This document shows positions 16,403-25,671 of a stretch of DNA of 56,067 nucleotides, piece by piece. The DNA is taken from positions 1-56,067 of IMG/VR virus record IMGVR_UViG_3300024262_000038; one strand, 5' to 3'. Within the stretch, counting starts at the first letter, position 1; each line of letters begins with the position of its first letter. Below the pieces are notes generated by a model. The model saw only the letters and a list, made by a program, of their open reading frames with translations, was not told where the DNA came from and did not search any database. The translations under genes and the position numbers were made by a program. Source of the DNA: a virus.

Positions 16403-16440
16403 AGTTTCTGTTTTTTAATAAAAACGTGTGGAGGAAAACC

Positions 16441-16722
16441 ATGAGTAAAATTGTCGAGTATCAGATCAACACAACAAAGAGCTATAAAATCATGCCGGGG
16501 TTCTGGGTAAATGTAAAAACAAATCTTCAGATTGGTGAATCTGATAGTGTCGTTTCGCCCAAACTAGATCATAATCTTTGTGTAATAAAACCGATTTGTG
16601 CGATTGCTAGTAAAGTCGATGGTGATGGAACTGTTAATTTGTTGATTGTCAATCATAGTAGAATAGAGGTTGATATAAATGAAGAGGAGGTTTTAGGAAC
16701 AATATTGGTCCTCGTAAATTAA
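16441..16722 (+). CDS. Small all-beta protein, unknown
   Basis: A 93-residue protein starting at ATG 16441 six bases after GGAGG. An in-frame GTG at 16426 lies upstream of the ribosome-binding site. The C-terminal half (GTVNLLIVNHSRIEVDINEE then VLGTILVL) has the strand pattern of a dUTPase-like jelly roll, but none of the dUTPase catalytic motifs are present. It may be a small capsid decoration or head protein. It is first in the 16441-21725 unit. Confidence 0.6.
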   Translation: MSKIVEYQINTTKSYKIMPGFWVNVKTNLQIGESDSVVSPKLDHNLCVIKPICAIASKVDGDGTVNLLIVNHSRIEVDINEEEVLGTILVLVN

Positions 16723-16752
16723 TCAACAAAAAAGAAATAAGGAGATTAATTA

Positions 16753-18324
16753 ATGTCTAAGAAATACGATGAGATGAATTTTTACTTAGGAAGCTTTCTT
16801 CATCAGAATAAAAAAACAAGTTTGCAGCTAAACGGTTATGGCAGATGGAATGACGAGTCATCATCCTTGCAACTATTTTTAAATATTAAATATGGTGCTT
16901 TCAACTACAACATGGCCATAACAGAGGTTTTGGGTTTTCATTTTGTTATTTCAAACTCTTTATCGAAAAGCCAAGCAATAATAGAATTTTCAGGAGAAAA
17001 AATAAAAACAATAGTAGATACTGCGTCAAAAACAATTAAGTGGGAGACGGAGAAAGGGAATTATGAATTTGTTTTTTCCAATGGTCCATCATTATTTTCT
17101 TTTATTCAAACTGTGGCTGGCTTTTATAATTTGTCCGGCAGCATTATAAATAGTTTTGTATTGTCTAATATATTGTCTAATTTTGAAAGTCAGACAAATA
17201 TTATAACAAATAAAATGGTTTCTGTAATTTCCTGCCAAGAAGAAAACAAAAGTGCGGTTGTGGAAGAAAGCGAAATAGATAAAGCATTGGACGCAGTGAT
17301 AGAGAATAATACAGAATTCGATGAAAAAGTATTGGCGCCGATAATGGAAACGGTATCAAAGAAAGTAACAAAAGAAGCATTGTTTGGATTTAACACATTG
17401 GAAAAATTCAACGAATACCTTTCCAGTTTGATAATGGAAGATGATTTTCCGAAAATACTCTCCAACCTACCATTTAATCTAATATATATCCCTGATGAAG
17501 AAATATTATTTTATGGCCTTCAATACGTCAGAAATATCATTAAAACAAAAGGAATTAAGGACAAAGCAATATGTGCACAACCAATTATAATTGGCGAAAG
17601 ACACAAGAATATGAAATTTGTTGGTAGAGAAGCTGCAATTTTATTCCTAAGTTTTATAGAAAGTTTGATGGATGATAGATATAAAGATAATGTTTTGGTG
17701 ATGCTCACTTATAAAGTGTTCCTGGCACCATATTTTCAATATGCGTTTGTTGTCGAAAAAGAGAAGTTGCATGAAGATTTGAAATCTGTCTATGACGATT
17801 TGGGCGCATGGAATACCAACTGGGATTCGATGTGGAATACTATACAGGATATGAAAGTTAAAGTGGAAAAATCAAAAACACAGTTGACAAGTAAAGAAAA
17901 TATTAAAAATATGCTGATGAAATTAGGATCAATTAAATTTATTAATTATGATTCCAATTCATCATTTGAAAGAAATGTTAAGTTGTTTGAAAGTTTATTA
18001 TCACCATCGGATACTGATAAGGAAATCAGATTTGATTCTGATATTATTAAATTTCTAGAATTGGATGAGTCTACAAAAGAATTATTTTCATGTATTATGA
18101 AAGGTTATATAAAAGAAAATAAAACCATAGAAACAAATTTTGCAGATATATCTTCGGATGAAATTGCACCATTTAATGTTAATACTTTGAAATATGTTTA
18201 TTTGTTTGATGTGTCTAACTTAAAGAAATGGATTAGTGATATAACATATGTCAAATCTAAATGTATAGATTTAGATGCTTCATATGTGGACATGTTGAAA
18301 AAATTTATTCCATTTTTAAAATAG
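16753..18324 (+). CDS. Unknown 523-residue protein
   Basis: A 523-residue protein. The first 130 residues are beta-rich (SSLQLFLNIKYGAFNYNMAI region); the rest is mostly helical with many charged residues. No catalytic motif recognised. It is followed ten bases later by another probable virion protein, so a structural or assembly role is possible. The ribosome-binding site is AAGGAGA. Confidence 0.65.
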   Translation: MSKKYDEMNFYLGSFLHQNKKTSLQLNGYGRWNDESSSLQLFLNIKYGAFNYNMAITEVLGFHFVISNSLSKSQAIIEFSGEKIKTIVDTASKTIKWETEKGNYEFVFSNGPSLFSFIQTVAGFYNLSGSIINSFVLSNILSNFESQTNIITNKMVSVISCQEENKSAVVEESEIDKALDAVIENNTEFDEKVLAPIMETVSKKVTKEALFGFNTLEKFNEYLSSLIMEDDFPKILSNLPFNLIYIPDEEILFYGLQYVRNIIKTKGIKDKAICAQPIIIGERHKNMKFVGREAAILFLSFIESLMDDRYKDNVLVMLTYKVFLAPYFQYAFVVEKEKLHEDLKSVYDDLGAWNTNWDSMWNTIQDMKVKVEKSKTQLTSKENIKNMLMKLGSIKFINYDSNSSFERNVKLFESLLSPSDTDKEIRFDSDIIKFLELDESTKELFSCIMKGYIKENKTIETNFADISSDEIAPFNVNTLKYVYLFDVSNLKKWISDITYVKSKCIDLDASYVDMLKKFIPFLK

Positions 18325-18333
18325 GAGGAATCG

Positions 18334-19053
18334 ATGTCGTTATGGGTAACTGATTATGATGTGGAAGTAGAACCAAAAAATGAACGCTTTGATGATTATA
18401 AAACAGAAATAGAATATTATAAGGGAATATTTGATGATTCTGATATAAGTCAGGATGATTATAAGGTTGATTCTAGTGGTATATTGTATCCAGGAATGAG
18501 AAAGGAAACATGGAGAGAAGTTAAAATGGAACTTCCAATGACTTCTGGAGATGGAAAGAAATTTATTTCTAAATTTAGTCTTTATGTTTATTTGAAGGCT
18601 CCTCTCTACACAATTATATGTGATAATAAAGATGAAATTTATGATAGGCATGATATGGTTGTCAATATATGGCCATACATCCATCAACGAAAATTTCTGA
18701 GAAGACACCTGAAACTTGTAACAAAAAACAGTCCATCTATTGATATGTTTAATTTTCCGACTGGTTTTGTCAAGGATGATCTATGGGATCATCTCCATTC
18801 AGAATCATATTTATTTACGAAATCTAGATTGACAATAAAGGATTTCACAGTTCACAATTATGTTGGAAATCTCTTCACTTGGTCCGTAAGTTCTATGAAA
18901 ACGGATAAACCATTGTATATTATCCTTTTAACATATGAATTTATTTCTAGATGTAAAAATCAGAAATTTGTGCGCACGTGTGCCATGGGTATATTTGATG
19001 CAAAATTGACTAAATGGATCAATGATACAAATAGTGATTTACCAAATGTTTAA
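18334..19053 (+). CDS. Putative virion structural protein
   Basis: A 239-residue protein with an acidic N-terminus (about residues 1-50) and an aromatic, beta-rich body (SLYVYLKAPLYTIICDN; TWSVSSMKTDKPLYIILLTY). It starts at ATG 18334 after AGGAGGAATCG. Family not recognised. It is grouped with 19068-20174 upstream of the baseplate genes. Confidence 0.6.
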   Translation: MSLWVTDYDVEVEPKNERFDDYKTEIEYYKGIFDDSDISQDDYKVDSSGILYPGMRKETWREVKMELPMTSGDGKKFISKFSLYVYLKAPLYTIICDNKDEIYDRHDMVVNIWPYIHQRKFLRRHLKLVTKNSPSIDMFNFPTGFVKDDLWDHLHSESYLFTKSRLTIKDFTVHNYVGNLFTWSVSSMKTDKPLYIILLTYEFISRCKNQKFVRTCAMGIFDAKLTKWINDTNSDLPNV

Positions 19054-19067
19054 AGAGGTGCAGTAAA

Positions 19068-20174
19068 ATGGCAAGAGAAATGTATGCAGATCAATTGCAG
19101 TTTGTTAGTAATTTGCTTGGGACTTTTCATAAATCAATACTAGATTTTTTTCTGGATGTTTTCTATACAAGATTTAAGATAGGTGTTATAACCACAGCAG
19201 ATAATTCCGTTTTCAAAATAACAAAGTATTATGAAAACATGGGAAAAGAAATAACAGGAATTCCGTTGCCATGCGTATCTATTGATCCAACGGGAGATTT
19301 AGATCATGACGAGCGTACAAACTATCTATGGAGATATAGTAATCTTGCTGGCGGGTTCGGCGGGAAGTTATATGACCCAATTTATGCAGATGGTCATGTA
19401 AAAATTACACCAGTTTATAATAGATTTCGTGGAACGTATGCTGTATATATGTTTCTAAGTTCCATGGATGAAATGCTTGATATGAAACTGAAATTAATAC
19501 AATATTTCGGTGGAAAGGATAGATATTATAAACCAGATTTTATTCATTCATATTTACATATACCAGCGTCCTTAGTGGAATATAGATACCAGAATGATAT
19601 TCTTGGTATAGATCAGCAATTGGATTGGTCATCATCACTTTTAGAAAATAGATTGTTTAGGGTTATTGCGAAAGATGTATATGCACATCCAATTGTTATG
19701 ACACCAATTATAAGAATGAGTGGGATACCGTCCCCAAGTGCAAATAAATTTGGTGATTCCAATAATATACCAGATTACAGATTGGAGACTACATTCGAAT
19801 ATGAAATGGATTTGCCAGTCTTTCTTATAACCGAAGTAGATTATGAATTCGATTTTTCACAATGTAGATTTTGGGTCACCGGGCATAATGTATACAACCC
19901 AACACATTATGAATTTTTGATTGATCGCAGTCAGCTGACATGTGATAAGAAAGATTATAATAGGAAAAATGTTCTTATTGCTGAACCAGATGTGGACGAA
20001 GAAAACTATGAAGTGGATCTGAAACAAAATATTGGACCAGAAAATATTGTTCAGGTTTTTGATGACGGTGATATGATGCCTGTGGATAGATTAACTACAG
20101 TCGATAATATATTGACTATATCACAAGTCCATGCAAATCACATTTATCATATATTGATTTGGGAGGAAGCATGA
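19068..20174 (+). CDS. Putative virion structural protein
   Basis: A 368-residue, soluble, Tyr- and Asp-rich protein with alternating strands. It begins with a helical stretch (LQFVSNLLGTFHKSILDFFL) and carries an Asn/Gly-rich loop section. No enzyme motif was found. The arrangement resembles baseplate or tail-completion proteins but no family is recognised. The stop overlaps the ribosome-binding site and start region of the next gene. Confidence 0.6.
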   Translation: MAREMYADQLQFVSNLLGTFHKSILDFFLDVFYTRFKIGVITTADNSVFKITKYYENMGKEITGIPLPCVSIDPTGDLDHDERTNYLWRYSNLAGGFGGKLYDPIYADGHVKITPVYNRFRGTYAVYMFLSSMDEMLDMKLKLIQYFGGKDRYYKPDFIHSYLHIPASLVEYRYQNDILGIDQQLDWSSSLLENRLFRVIAKDVYAHPIVMTPIIRMSGIPSPSANKFGDSNNIPDYRLETTFEYEMDLPVFLITEVDYEFDFSQCRFWVTGHNVYNPTHYEFLIDRSQLTCDKKDYNRKNVLIAEPDVDEENYEVDLKQNIGPENIVQVFDDGDMMPVDRLTTVDNILTISQVHANHIYHILIWEEA

Positions 20175-20596
20175 GCAATGTTGTAAATTCCGAAATTTTA
20201 TTGGCGGAGTACCGTGAAAACAGACAGAAAATAAAAGATATGATAGCAGATCTAGAATCAAATATGGTTGTTATAAGAACATTAATCCCAAAAGATACAA
20301 GTGATTTTAGGAAAAGTAAAATATATTTAGAAAATACATTAAAAACAATTACAGAGTTTTATAAACTTATTTTTGATATGAGAAAAGAAATAGGTAAATT
20401 AGTCAAAGACGAGATAGCAATTATAACCAAATTGGGCGAATCTGGTGATGATGATAATATATTTGGACGCATGAAAACGATTGATGCGTTTCTCATTGAA
20501 ATGGGAATATCGTTATCCGACCTAAACAAGATAAAACAAAATAAGGATAAGTTGCTAAGTATTGATAAAAAAGATGAGGAGGAAACTGATGAGTGA
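20171..20596 (+). CDS. Small coiled-coil protein
   Basis: A 141-residue, strongly helical and charged protein ending in an acidic run. The start is ATG 20171 after GGGAGGAAGC; the first in-frame codon (TTG, 20159) lies before the ribosome-binding site. It overlaps uvsX by eight bases, so the two are translationally coupled. Function unknown; a recombination mediator is possible from position only. Confidence 0.65.
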   Translation: MSNVVNSEILLAEYRENRQKIKDMIADLESNMVVIRTLIPKDTSDFRKSKIYLENTLKTITEFYKLIFDMRKEIGKLVKDEIAIITKLGESGDDDNIFGRMKTIDAFLIEMGISLSDLNKIKQNKDKLLSIDKKDEEETDE

Positions 20597-21725
20597 GAAG
20601 AAAATTTTAAAATCAGTCCAGGGTATGTTTGACAGTTTTATAGAAAAGGATGTTGAAGGACTGATTACTGCAAATGAATCTAAATCGACAATTCCAACAG
20701 GAATTGATTTACTGGATTTTTTTCTCGGTGGTGGAATAATCATAGGTGGGTTGAGTTGTATTGCTGGGCGCCCTGGTTGTGGAAAAACAACACTAACAGG
20801 TGGAATCATTGGAAGTGCTCAGAAAGCATTAGAAGGCAAATTACTTTCCGTATATTTAGATTCTGAGAATGCAATGTCAACATTTAGATTATCACAGCTA
20901 GGAGTGAATAATCCAAAAATAAAAGTAAGGGAAGCCAAGACTGTTGAGCAAGTTTTCAGAATAATTGATTCGACTTGTAAATTCATAGAAGAAAATAAAA
21001 AGCAGTTTGAGGATTATAAAACATTAATAGTGTGGGATTCAATAGCAAATACAAAGACTGAAAAAGATTTATTGTCAGATGATATCAATGATACTATTGG
21101 TCTAAGAGCAAGGTTGCTGTCAGCATTACTTCCCAAATATCTGGATAAATTAGAATTGTATAATATCGCATTAGTTGGTATAAATCAATTCAGGGATAAA
21201 ATTCAGATGGGTTTATACAAGCAGCCATCAGATTTGAGATATCTTCAGGGGGATAAGATTCTTCCAGGCGGGAATGCCCTACAATATAATATATCACAGC
21301 TCATTGAACTTAAAGAATCTTCAATTCTCGATGAAAAACAATATGGCTTTAATGGTGTAGTTGTTAAAACCAAATGTTTGAAAAGTAGATTATTCACTCC
21401 AAATGTTGAATTTGAATTGATTTTGGATTATAATTTTGGATTTAGTAATTTTTGGACAAATTATAATCTATTGCGAATTGAAAAAAGAATGACGTCTGGG
21501 AGATGGAGCAAGTTGATAGATCAACCTGATGCAACATGGCAGGGAACAAAAGGCGCGTATGAAAAATATACAACAGACGATGCATTCAAAAAAATGTGGG
21601 ATTCTGAAATAGAATCAACGTTAGCAAATTTAATAAAGCGATATAGGCCGGAAAGGGATGATGTTGTCGAACAGTCAGATACATCAACTCAACCAGAGCC
21701 AACACAAAATATCGACATAGTCTAA
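20589..21725 (+). CDS. uvsX: UvsX/RecA-like recombinase
   Basis: A 378-residue protein with TIPTGIDLLDFFLGGGI (34-50) leading into Walker A GRPGCGKT (60-67), an acidic YLDSENAMS segment (89-97), Walker B LIVWDS (146-151) and a LVGINQFRDKI DNA-loop region, the order seen in RecA and T4 UvsX. The length matches UvsX (391). It forms filaments on single-stranded DNA for strand exchange and recombination-dependent replication. The start is ATG 20589, after GAGGAGG; an upstream in-frame start at 20562 has no such site. Confidence 0.9.
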   Translation: MSEKKILKSVQGMFDSFIEKDVEGLITANESKSTIPTGIDLLDFFLGGGIIIGGLSCIAGRPGCGKTTLTGGIIGSAQKALEGKLLSVYLDSENAMSTFRLSQLGVNNPKIKVREAKTVEQVFRIIDSTCKFIEENKKQFEDYKTLIVWDSIANTKTEKDLLSDDINDTIGLRARLLSALLPKYLDKLELYNIALVGINQFRDKIQMGLYKQPSDLRYLQGDKILPGGNALQYNISQLIELKESSILDEKQYGFNGVVVKTKCLKSRLFTPNVEFELILDYNFGFSNFWTNYNLLRIEKRMTSGRWSKLIDQPDATWQGTKGAYEKYTTDDAFKKMWDSEIESTLANLIKRYRPERDDVVEQSDTSTQPEPTQNIDIV

Positions 21726-21730
21726 AAATG

Positions 21731-21753
21731 CAATTTCGAGAACAAAATAAAAC
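21731..21753 (+). promoter_or_regulatory. GAGAAC promoter motif for the 21775-28445 unit
   Basis: CAATTTCGAGAACAAAATAA then AAC lies in the 49-base gap after uvsX and 37 bases before ATG 21775. Confidence 0.65.
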
Positions 21754-21774
21754 TGTGGAGCGTTTGGAGGAACA

Positions 21775-22242
21775 ATGGAAAAATTTTCCAAAATGCAATT
21801 AAGAATAATTACCGAAAGAATGTGGAGAAGCATTGATAGGATTTTTTCACAAGATGTAAAATCTTTCCTTGAATCCATGACACCATCGGATAAAGTAAAT
21901 TATCTTCTTTGTAAACAACAATTATCATTGACAATTATGAATTGGTGGATGAATGAAAGTTTAAAACCACTTATGTTTGAACCAGAAAAAGCCATATATA
22001 GAACTAAGGAACAGGTGTATTGTGGTCTAATTGAAAATATTCAGACTGGTAAAGATGTCACATCAGACTTGTTGGAATATGCGATGGTCAACATGTTAAT
22101 AGTTCCTAACATTTTAATTTTGACAGAAGACTGTGGCATTGTGCAACGCTATAACAAATCCAGGGGCCAAATAAAATTCGTGAGGGCCGCTATAAAAGAT
22201 TGCGTAAAATGTGGAGCCAAATATAGTGACATGGGAAAATAA
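21775..22242 (+). CDS. Unknown protein with C-terminal Cys pair
   Basis: A 155-residue, mainly helical protein, rich in Met and Trp (LSLTIMNWWMNES), with a CVKC pair near the C-terminus. No family recognised. It starts after GGAGGAACA and its stop overlaps the next start (TAATG). It is the first gene behind a GAGAAC motif in the unit leading to the baseplate genes. Confidence 0.65.
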   Translation: MEKFSKMQLRIITERMWRSIDRIFSQDVKSFLESMTPSDKVNYLLCKQQLSLTIMNWWMNESLKPLMFEPEKAIYRTKEQVYCGLIENIQTGKDVTSDLLEYAMVNMLIVPNILILTEDCGIVQRYNKSRGQIKFVRAAIKDCVKCGAKYSDMGK

Positions 22243-22778
22243 TGGGAAATATTGATAGAATTCTTGATTATGTAGATAAAAAGAAAGTGCGTGAAAATGT
22301 AATAGAAAATAAACAGCTAGATAAAATAGCAAATAATAAGCTGGATAAAGTCATAATAAGAGAACCCATACAATGCACGAATACTAAAGAAGACGTTTGT
22401 ATTCAATCCTTTAAAGATAAGGTTTTTAATATTAGAGCAACAAAAGTGGATGAGACCCAATTGGATTCTAAAAGTATAAAGTCTTTAATTAAAGATTATG
22501 TTGCTGAAAAATTGGGAGTGTCAAAAACAAAATTTAAATATGAAGATAACGAATTTGAAGATTATGGAATTAAAGATTCCGAATTCTATCATATATTTTT
22601 AGTTTTAGATCAGAATTATGTAGACTATAATATTATTAGAGATGTTTGTTGTCGATTGGTTATGAGTGAACAGTTTTTGGAAAAACAGAAAATTATTCTT
22701 TTTTCCATTTTAGATATTAAAATATATATTTTTGAAATTATAATTGAAAAAGATATTATAGAATTTCTTAGGAGGTAA
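22242..22778 (+). CDS. Unknown 178-residue protein
   Basis: Lys- and Asp-rich, with a basic/acidic first half and a hydrophobic C-terminal stretch (IILFSILDIKIYIFEIII) that is more like buried strands than a membrane helix. No motif recognised. It is coupled to the preceding gene by TAATG and followed by AGGAGG for the next gene. Confidence 0.6.
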   Translation: MGNIDRILDYVDKKKVRENVIENKQLDKIANNKLDKVIIREPIQCTNTKEDVCIQSFKDKVFNIRATKVDETQLDSKSIKSLIKDYVAEKLGVSKTKFKYEDNEFEDYGIKDSEFYHIFLVLDQNYVDYNIIRDVCCRLVMSEQFLEKQKIILFSILDIKIYIFEIIIEKDIIEFLRR

Positions 22779-22782
22779 AAAG

Positions 22783-23793
22783 ATGTTACTGGAAGACAAA
22801 GTACGATTGAAGGCCGACGAATATGTACAAGCTATGTCGGTTTTGACATTTCCATTTGTTTACTGGCAAGATGTAGATCCAAATATAATTAGTTTTGCAT
22901 CCACGTATTGTGAATTTTTAACCGGGTTGTATGGTTCAAATAGATTTAAAAGATTATATCGCAATTTTGCACAAGGTTTAAAAAATCAAGAAAAAAATTC
23001 TGTTATGTTTGATAAAGGAACCGTCAGTCTTGTGAAAAAATATTCAGGTGGTGGTGGAGGAAAAGGTGACGATGATGATAAAAAGCAGAAAAATCTCTCA
23101 TTTAATGCTCCAAGTATAGATAATGTAATTCAGCCGATCACAATGAAAATTCCATCTGGGAATGAGGTGTATCTCATTACAATTCAGGCACTTCTTACAA
23201 AACTGAAATTTGATTTCACAGATACATTAGTGAGAGATATAAAAATAAGTGGATCGGGTGTTGTAAATTGGATAACCAAGATCGCCATGAAAAATATCAG
23301 GCGGGCGCTCAACACATCTTTGAATCAGATTATAAAAAAATATCCATCTGTTTTTGATAAATCAGTAGGAACTGAAGTTTTCAATAGAAGTTCATTCGGG
23401 GAGGCATTTCCAGATATCATGAAAACGACCTATTGTTTTGTTGATTTGTCTGAACTCCCACCAGAATATGAAAATAAAATTTTTGATAAAGATGTTTTGG
23501 TTAATATGATATCACTCGGTTGGTCTGGATTTGTTTTTTATATTCCGGAAAAATCTAGATTGATTTTTATTTCCAGACGACTCACATATGATCACATTGG
23601 ATCCGGACAAAGAGTGTCCCCAGATGATTTTGATATCAGATTTGTAAATTTGAATATGCTTAGATCATTTAGCAATTTGGCAGAAAAATCTCAATATTTC
23701 ACAAAAGACCAGCTCGATAAAATAATGTCGAATGTTTCTACTGTCGGCTTTCAAAAGGGACTGTCCATTGCAAGGAAACTGGTACAAAAATAA
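22783..23793 (+). CDS. Unknown protein with Gly/Asp hinge
   Basis: A 336-residue protein in two parts joined by a flexible linker (SGGGGGKGDDDDKK, near 88-101). The C-terminal part has an SFGEAFPDIMKTTYCFVDLS section and a beta hairpin LIFISRRLTYDH. No enzyme motif. Tail or baseplate assembly is possible because the downstream genes are baseplate components. The stop overlaps the next start (TAATG). Confidence 0.6.
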   Translation: MLLEDKVRLKADEYVQAMSVLTFPFVYWQDVDPNIISFASTYCEFLTGLYGSNRFKRLYRNFAQGLKNQEKNSVMFDKGTVSLVKKYSGGGGGKGDDDDKKQKNLSFNAPSIDNVIQPITMKIPSGNEVYLITIQALLTKLKFDFTDTLVRDIKISGSGVVNWITKIAMKNIRRALNTSLNQIIKKYPSVFDKSVGTEVFNRSSFGEAFPDIMKTTYCFVDLSELPPEYENKIFDKDVLVNMISLGWSGFVFYIPEKSRLIFISRRLTYDHIGSGQRVSPDDFDIRFVNLNMLRSFSNLAEKSQYFTKDQLDKIMSNVSTVGFQKGLSIARKLVQK

Positions 23794-24362
23794 TGGATTC
23801 TAATATCATTTGTAAAGGCAACTCTCCACTAGGTGGATTGCCTTTTCAAAGAGAAACATTTTATACTGATAAAGAAGAAAAGAAATTTGTCAAATCAGTT
23901 AAGTCCCTTGTGCGTCAAAGTATGGAATATAGAGAATGGAAGCGATTTCTTATAGAAGATAGAGGATTGGTTGAATGTTTGTTTACAAAAGAAATAATGG
24001 ACGAGTGTACTATTGAATTTCATCATCATCCTATTAGTATGGAAAATATAGTAAATGCTATATTAGATCAGTACATATATAAAGAAAAACCATTTTCTTC
24101 TTTTGACATAGCGACCGAAATAATGATTTTGCATTTTGGTATGAAGATTAGTATTGTTCCCATGGTAAAAACATTGCACGAGAAATTTCATAATGGTTTT
24201 CTTAAAATTCCTATAAATTATGTTATAGGAGATTATAAATGGTTTATGGAGTATTATCCTCTGAGAGAGGAAGCTCTCGATGTAGTTAATAAATACATGA
24301 TTGTTAAAGAAACGAATTTTTTAGGTTGGGATAGAGGAGACACGGACAATGTCATTGAGTAA
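23793..24362 (+). CDS. Unknown protein with His-rich HNH-like segment
   Basis: A 189-residue protein with TIEFHHHPISMENIV and, about 60 residues later, KTLHEKFHNGFL. The pair resembles the His-containing halves of HNH nucleases (H-H-x-P, then L-H-x-x-x-H) but the usual zinc cysteines are absent and the spacing is long. It could be a diverged HNH nuclease or an unrelated structural protein. It sits directly upstream of the gp53-like gene and overlaps it by 14 bases. Confidence 0.6.
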   Translation: MDSNIICKGNSPLGGLPFQRETFYTDKEEKKFVKSVKSLVRQSMEYREWKRFLIEDRGLVECLFTKEIMDECTIEFHHHPISMENIVNAILDQYIYKEKPFSSFDIATEIMILHFGMKISIVPMVKTLHEKFHNGFLKIPINYVIGDYKWFMEYYPLREEALDVVNKYMIVKETNFLGWDRGDTDNVIE

Positions 24363-24750
24363 AATAGATATTGATAGTAAAAATAGATCTATAGAATTAT
24401 ATGATTTGGAATTCTTTAGAAATAAATATCTGATTCATGATGATTTTTTCAAGGGTGGATCCGCTACAATAGATAATCCCTATATTGAATTATTGGCTCA
24501 GAACTATGATTTTCTTAGACAAAATTCTGTTCAGGCCGATCTAGATAAAAAATATATCTTCAGACCAGATTATCTAGCATATGACATCTATGGAACTATA
24601 AGTTTGTGGCATATGTTATTGTTTGTAAATAATTGCTTTACTATAGAAGAATTTAAACTTGAGAAGGTTTATATTCCTACTAAAGGCGCAGTAAGACAGG
24701 TTTTAAGAAATTATATTAAAAATGATATAAAGGAAGTTCAGGAGGAATAA
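24349..24750 (+). CDS. Baseplate wedge protein (T4 gp53-like)
   Basis: A 133-residue protein whose C-terminal half contains FRPDYLAYDIYGTISLWHML and FVNNCFTIEEFKLEKVYIP. The Y-x-x-D-x-Y-G-T-x-x-L-W signature and the following L-x-x-P strand are typical of gp53-family wedge proteins, which clamp baseplate wedges together. Position just upstream of the spike gene supports this. Start ATG 24349 overlaps the previous gene. Confidence 0.7.
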   Translation: MSLSKIDIDSKNRSIELYDLEFFRNKYLIHDDFFKGGSATIDNPYIELLAQNYDFLRQNSVQADLDKKYIFRPDYLAYDIYGTISLWHMLLFVNNCFTIEEFKLEKVYIPTKGAVRQVLRNYIKNDIKEVQEE

Positions 24751-25664
24751 TGGTAAAGAAATTTTCATTAGTCAAACTAAAAAATTACTATGATGATGAC
24801 TATAGAAGGTTTTCATTGAGTTCATCAGGTAAAGATAAAATCCTTTTCAATCTGCTGAAAAATACAAAAATTAGAATTGCCAATAAATTGTTAGATAAAT
24901 TTGTTGATTACTTGATTGAAAATATTGAGCAGATATTCACTGTAAAATCATTCAGAGGCAAAGGTAAGATAGAATTGATTTCAGATAGTAGGTATCCGCT
25001 GAGTTGTTATGTTGATAAAAAAGGAACCGTTCTTATCAATTTCACAAAAAGATTGACTGAATATTCAAAGAGTGAATTGGTGTCGATCATTTCGTATGGT
25101 TTGGTTTACTGGGCGGTTCTTTATGTTCCAGCATTTTCTAATGTGAATTTATGGTTAGACTATCAAGTTGTTATACTCCATAATTTTATGATGAATATGT
25201 TTGGAAAATCGTATGGTGTTTTTAATGATATGGATTTGGTTAATAATTCTATCTATTTATCCACATTGCATTGTGTTGTAAATATGTGGCAACAGCCATT
25301 TAAAAAATATTATTCTAGCACCATTTCAAATTACAACTTAACATCACTAGAAAAATTTCCAGAATTGATTAAAAGTACAACCGATTTAAATAAATTAAAT
25401 TTTGATATCATTAGATGGGTGGATTTATTAGATAAATTTGTCTATTTTGGAATTACAATGCAGGCAATAACATCGAGAATAGCACACCATTTATCATTGG
25501 AAGCGCTTGTTATGTTGGAATCATCTGATAGATTTTTCCCATTAATTTATGCTTCATTGATTTCGGACGCATATGGTAATCTAAGTTATAATCTTCCATA
25601 TGAAACAGCCACACAGATGTCATTAAAAATAACAAAATATTTAATTTCCTCACTGGAGGTTTAA
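24750..25664 (+). CDS. Unknown protein, probable baseplate/tail component
   Basis: A 304-residue protein with a basic N-terminus and a hydrophobic, aromatic helical core. It is placed between the gp53-like wedge and gp5-like spike genes, with a start overlapping the preceding stop. No recognised motif, so the structural call is by context only. Confidence 0.6.
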   Translation: MVKKFSLVKLKNYYDDDYRRFSLSSSGKDKILFNLLKNTKIRIANKLLDKFVDYLIENIEQIFTVKSFRGKGKIELISDSRYPLSCYVDKKGTVLINFTKRLTEYSKSELVSIISYGLVYWAVLYVPAFSNVNLWLDYQVVILHNFMMNMFGKSYGVFNDMDLVNNSIYLSTLHCVVNMWQQPFKKYYSSTISNYNLTSLEKFPELIKSTTDLNKLNFDIIRWVDLLDKFVYFGITMQAITSRIAHHLSLEALVMLESSDRFFPLIYASLISDAYGNLSYNLPYETATQMSLKITKYLISSLEV

Positions 25665-25671
25665 TATTTCT

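Noticed and set aside
16441-16722. dUTPase
   Set aside because: The strand pattern of the C-terminal half is similar, but the protein is too short and lacks the conserved catalytic and nucleotide-binding motifs.
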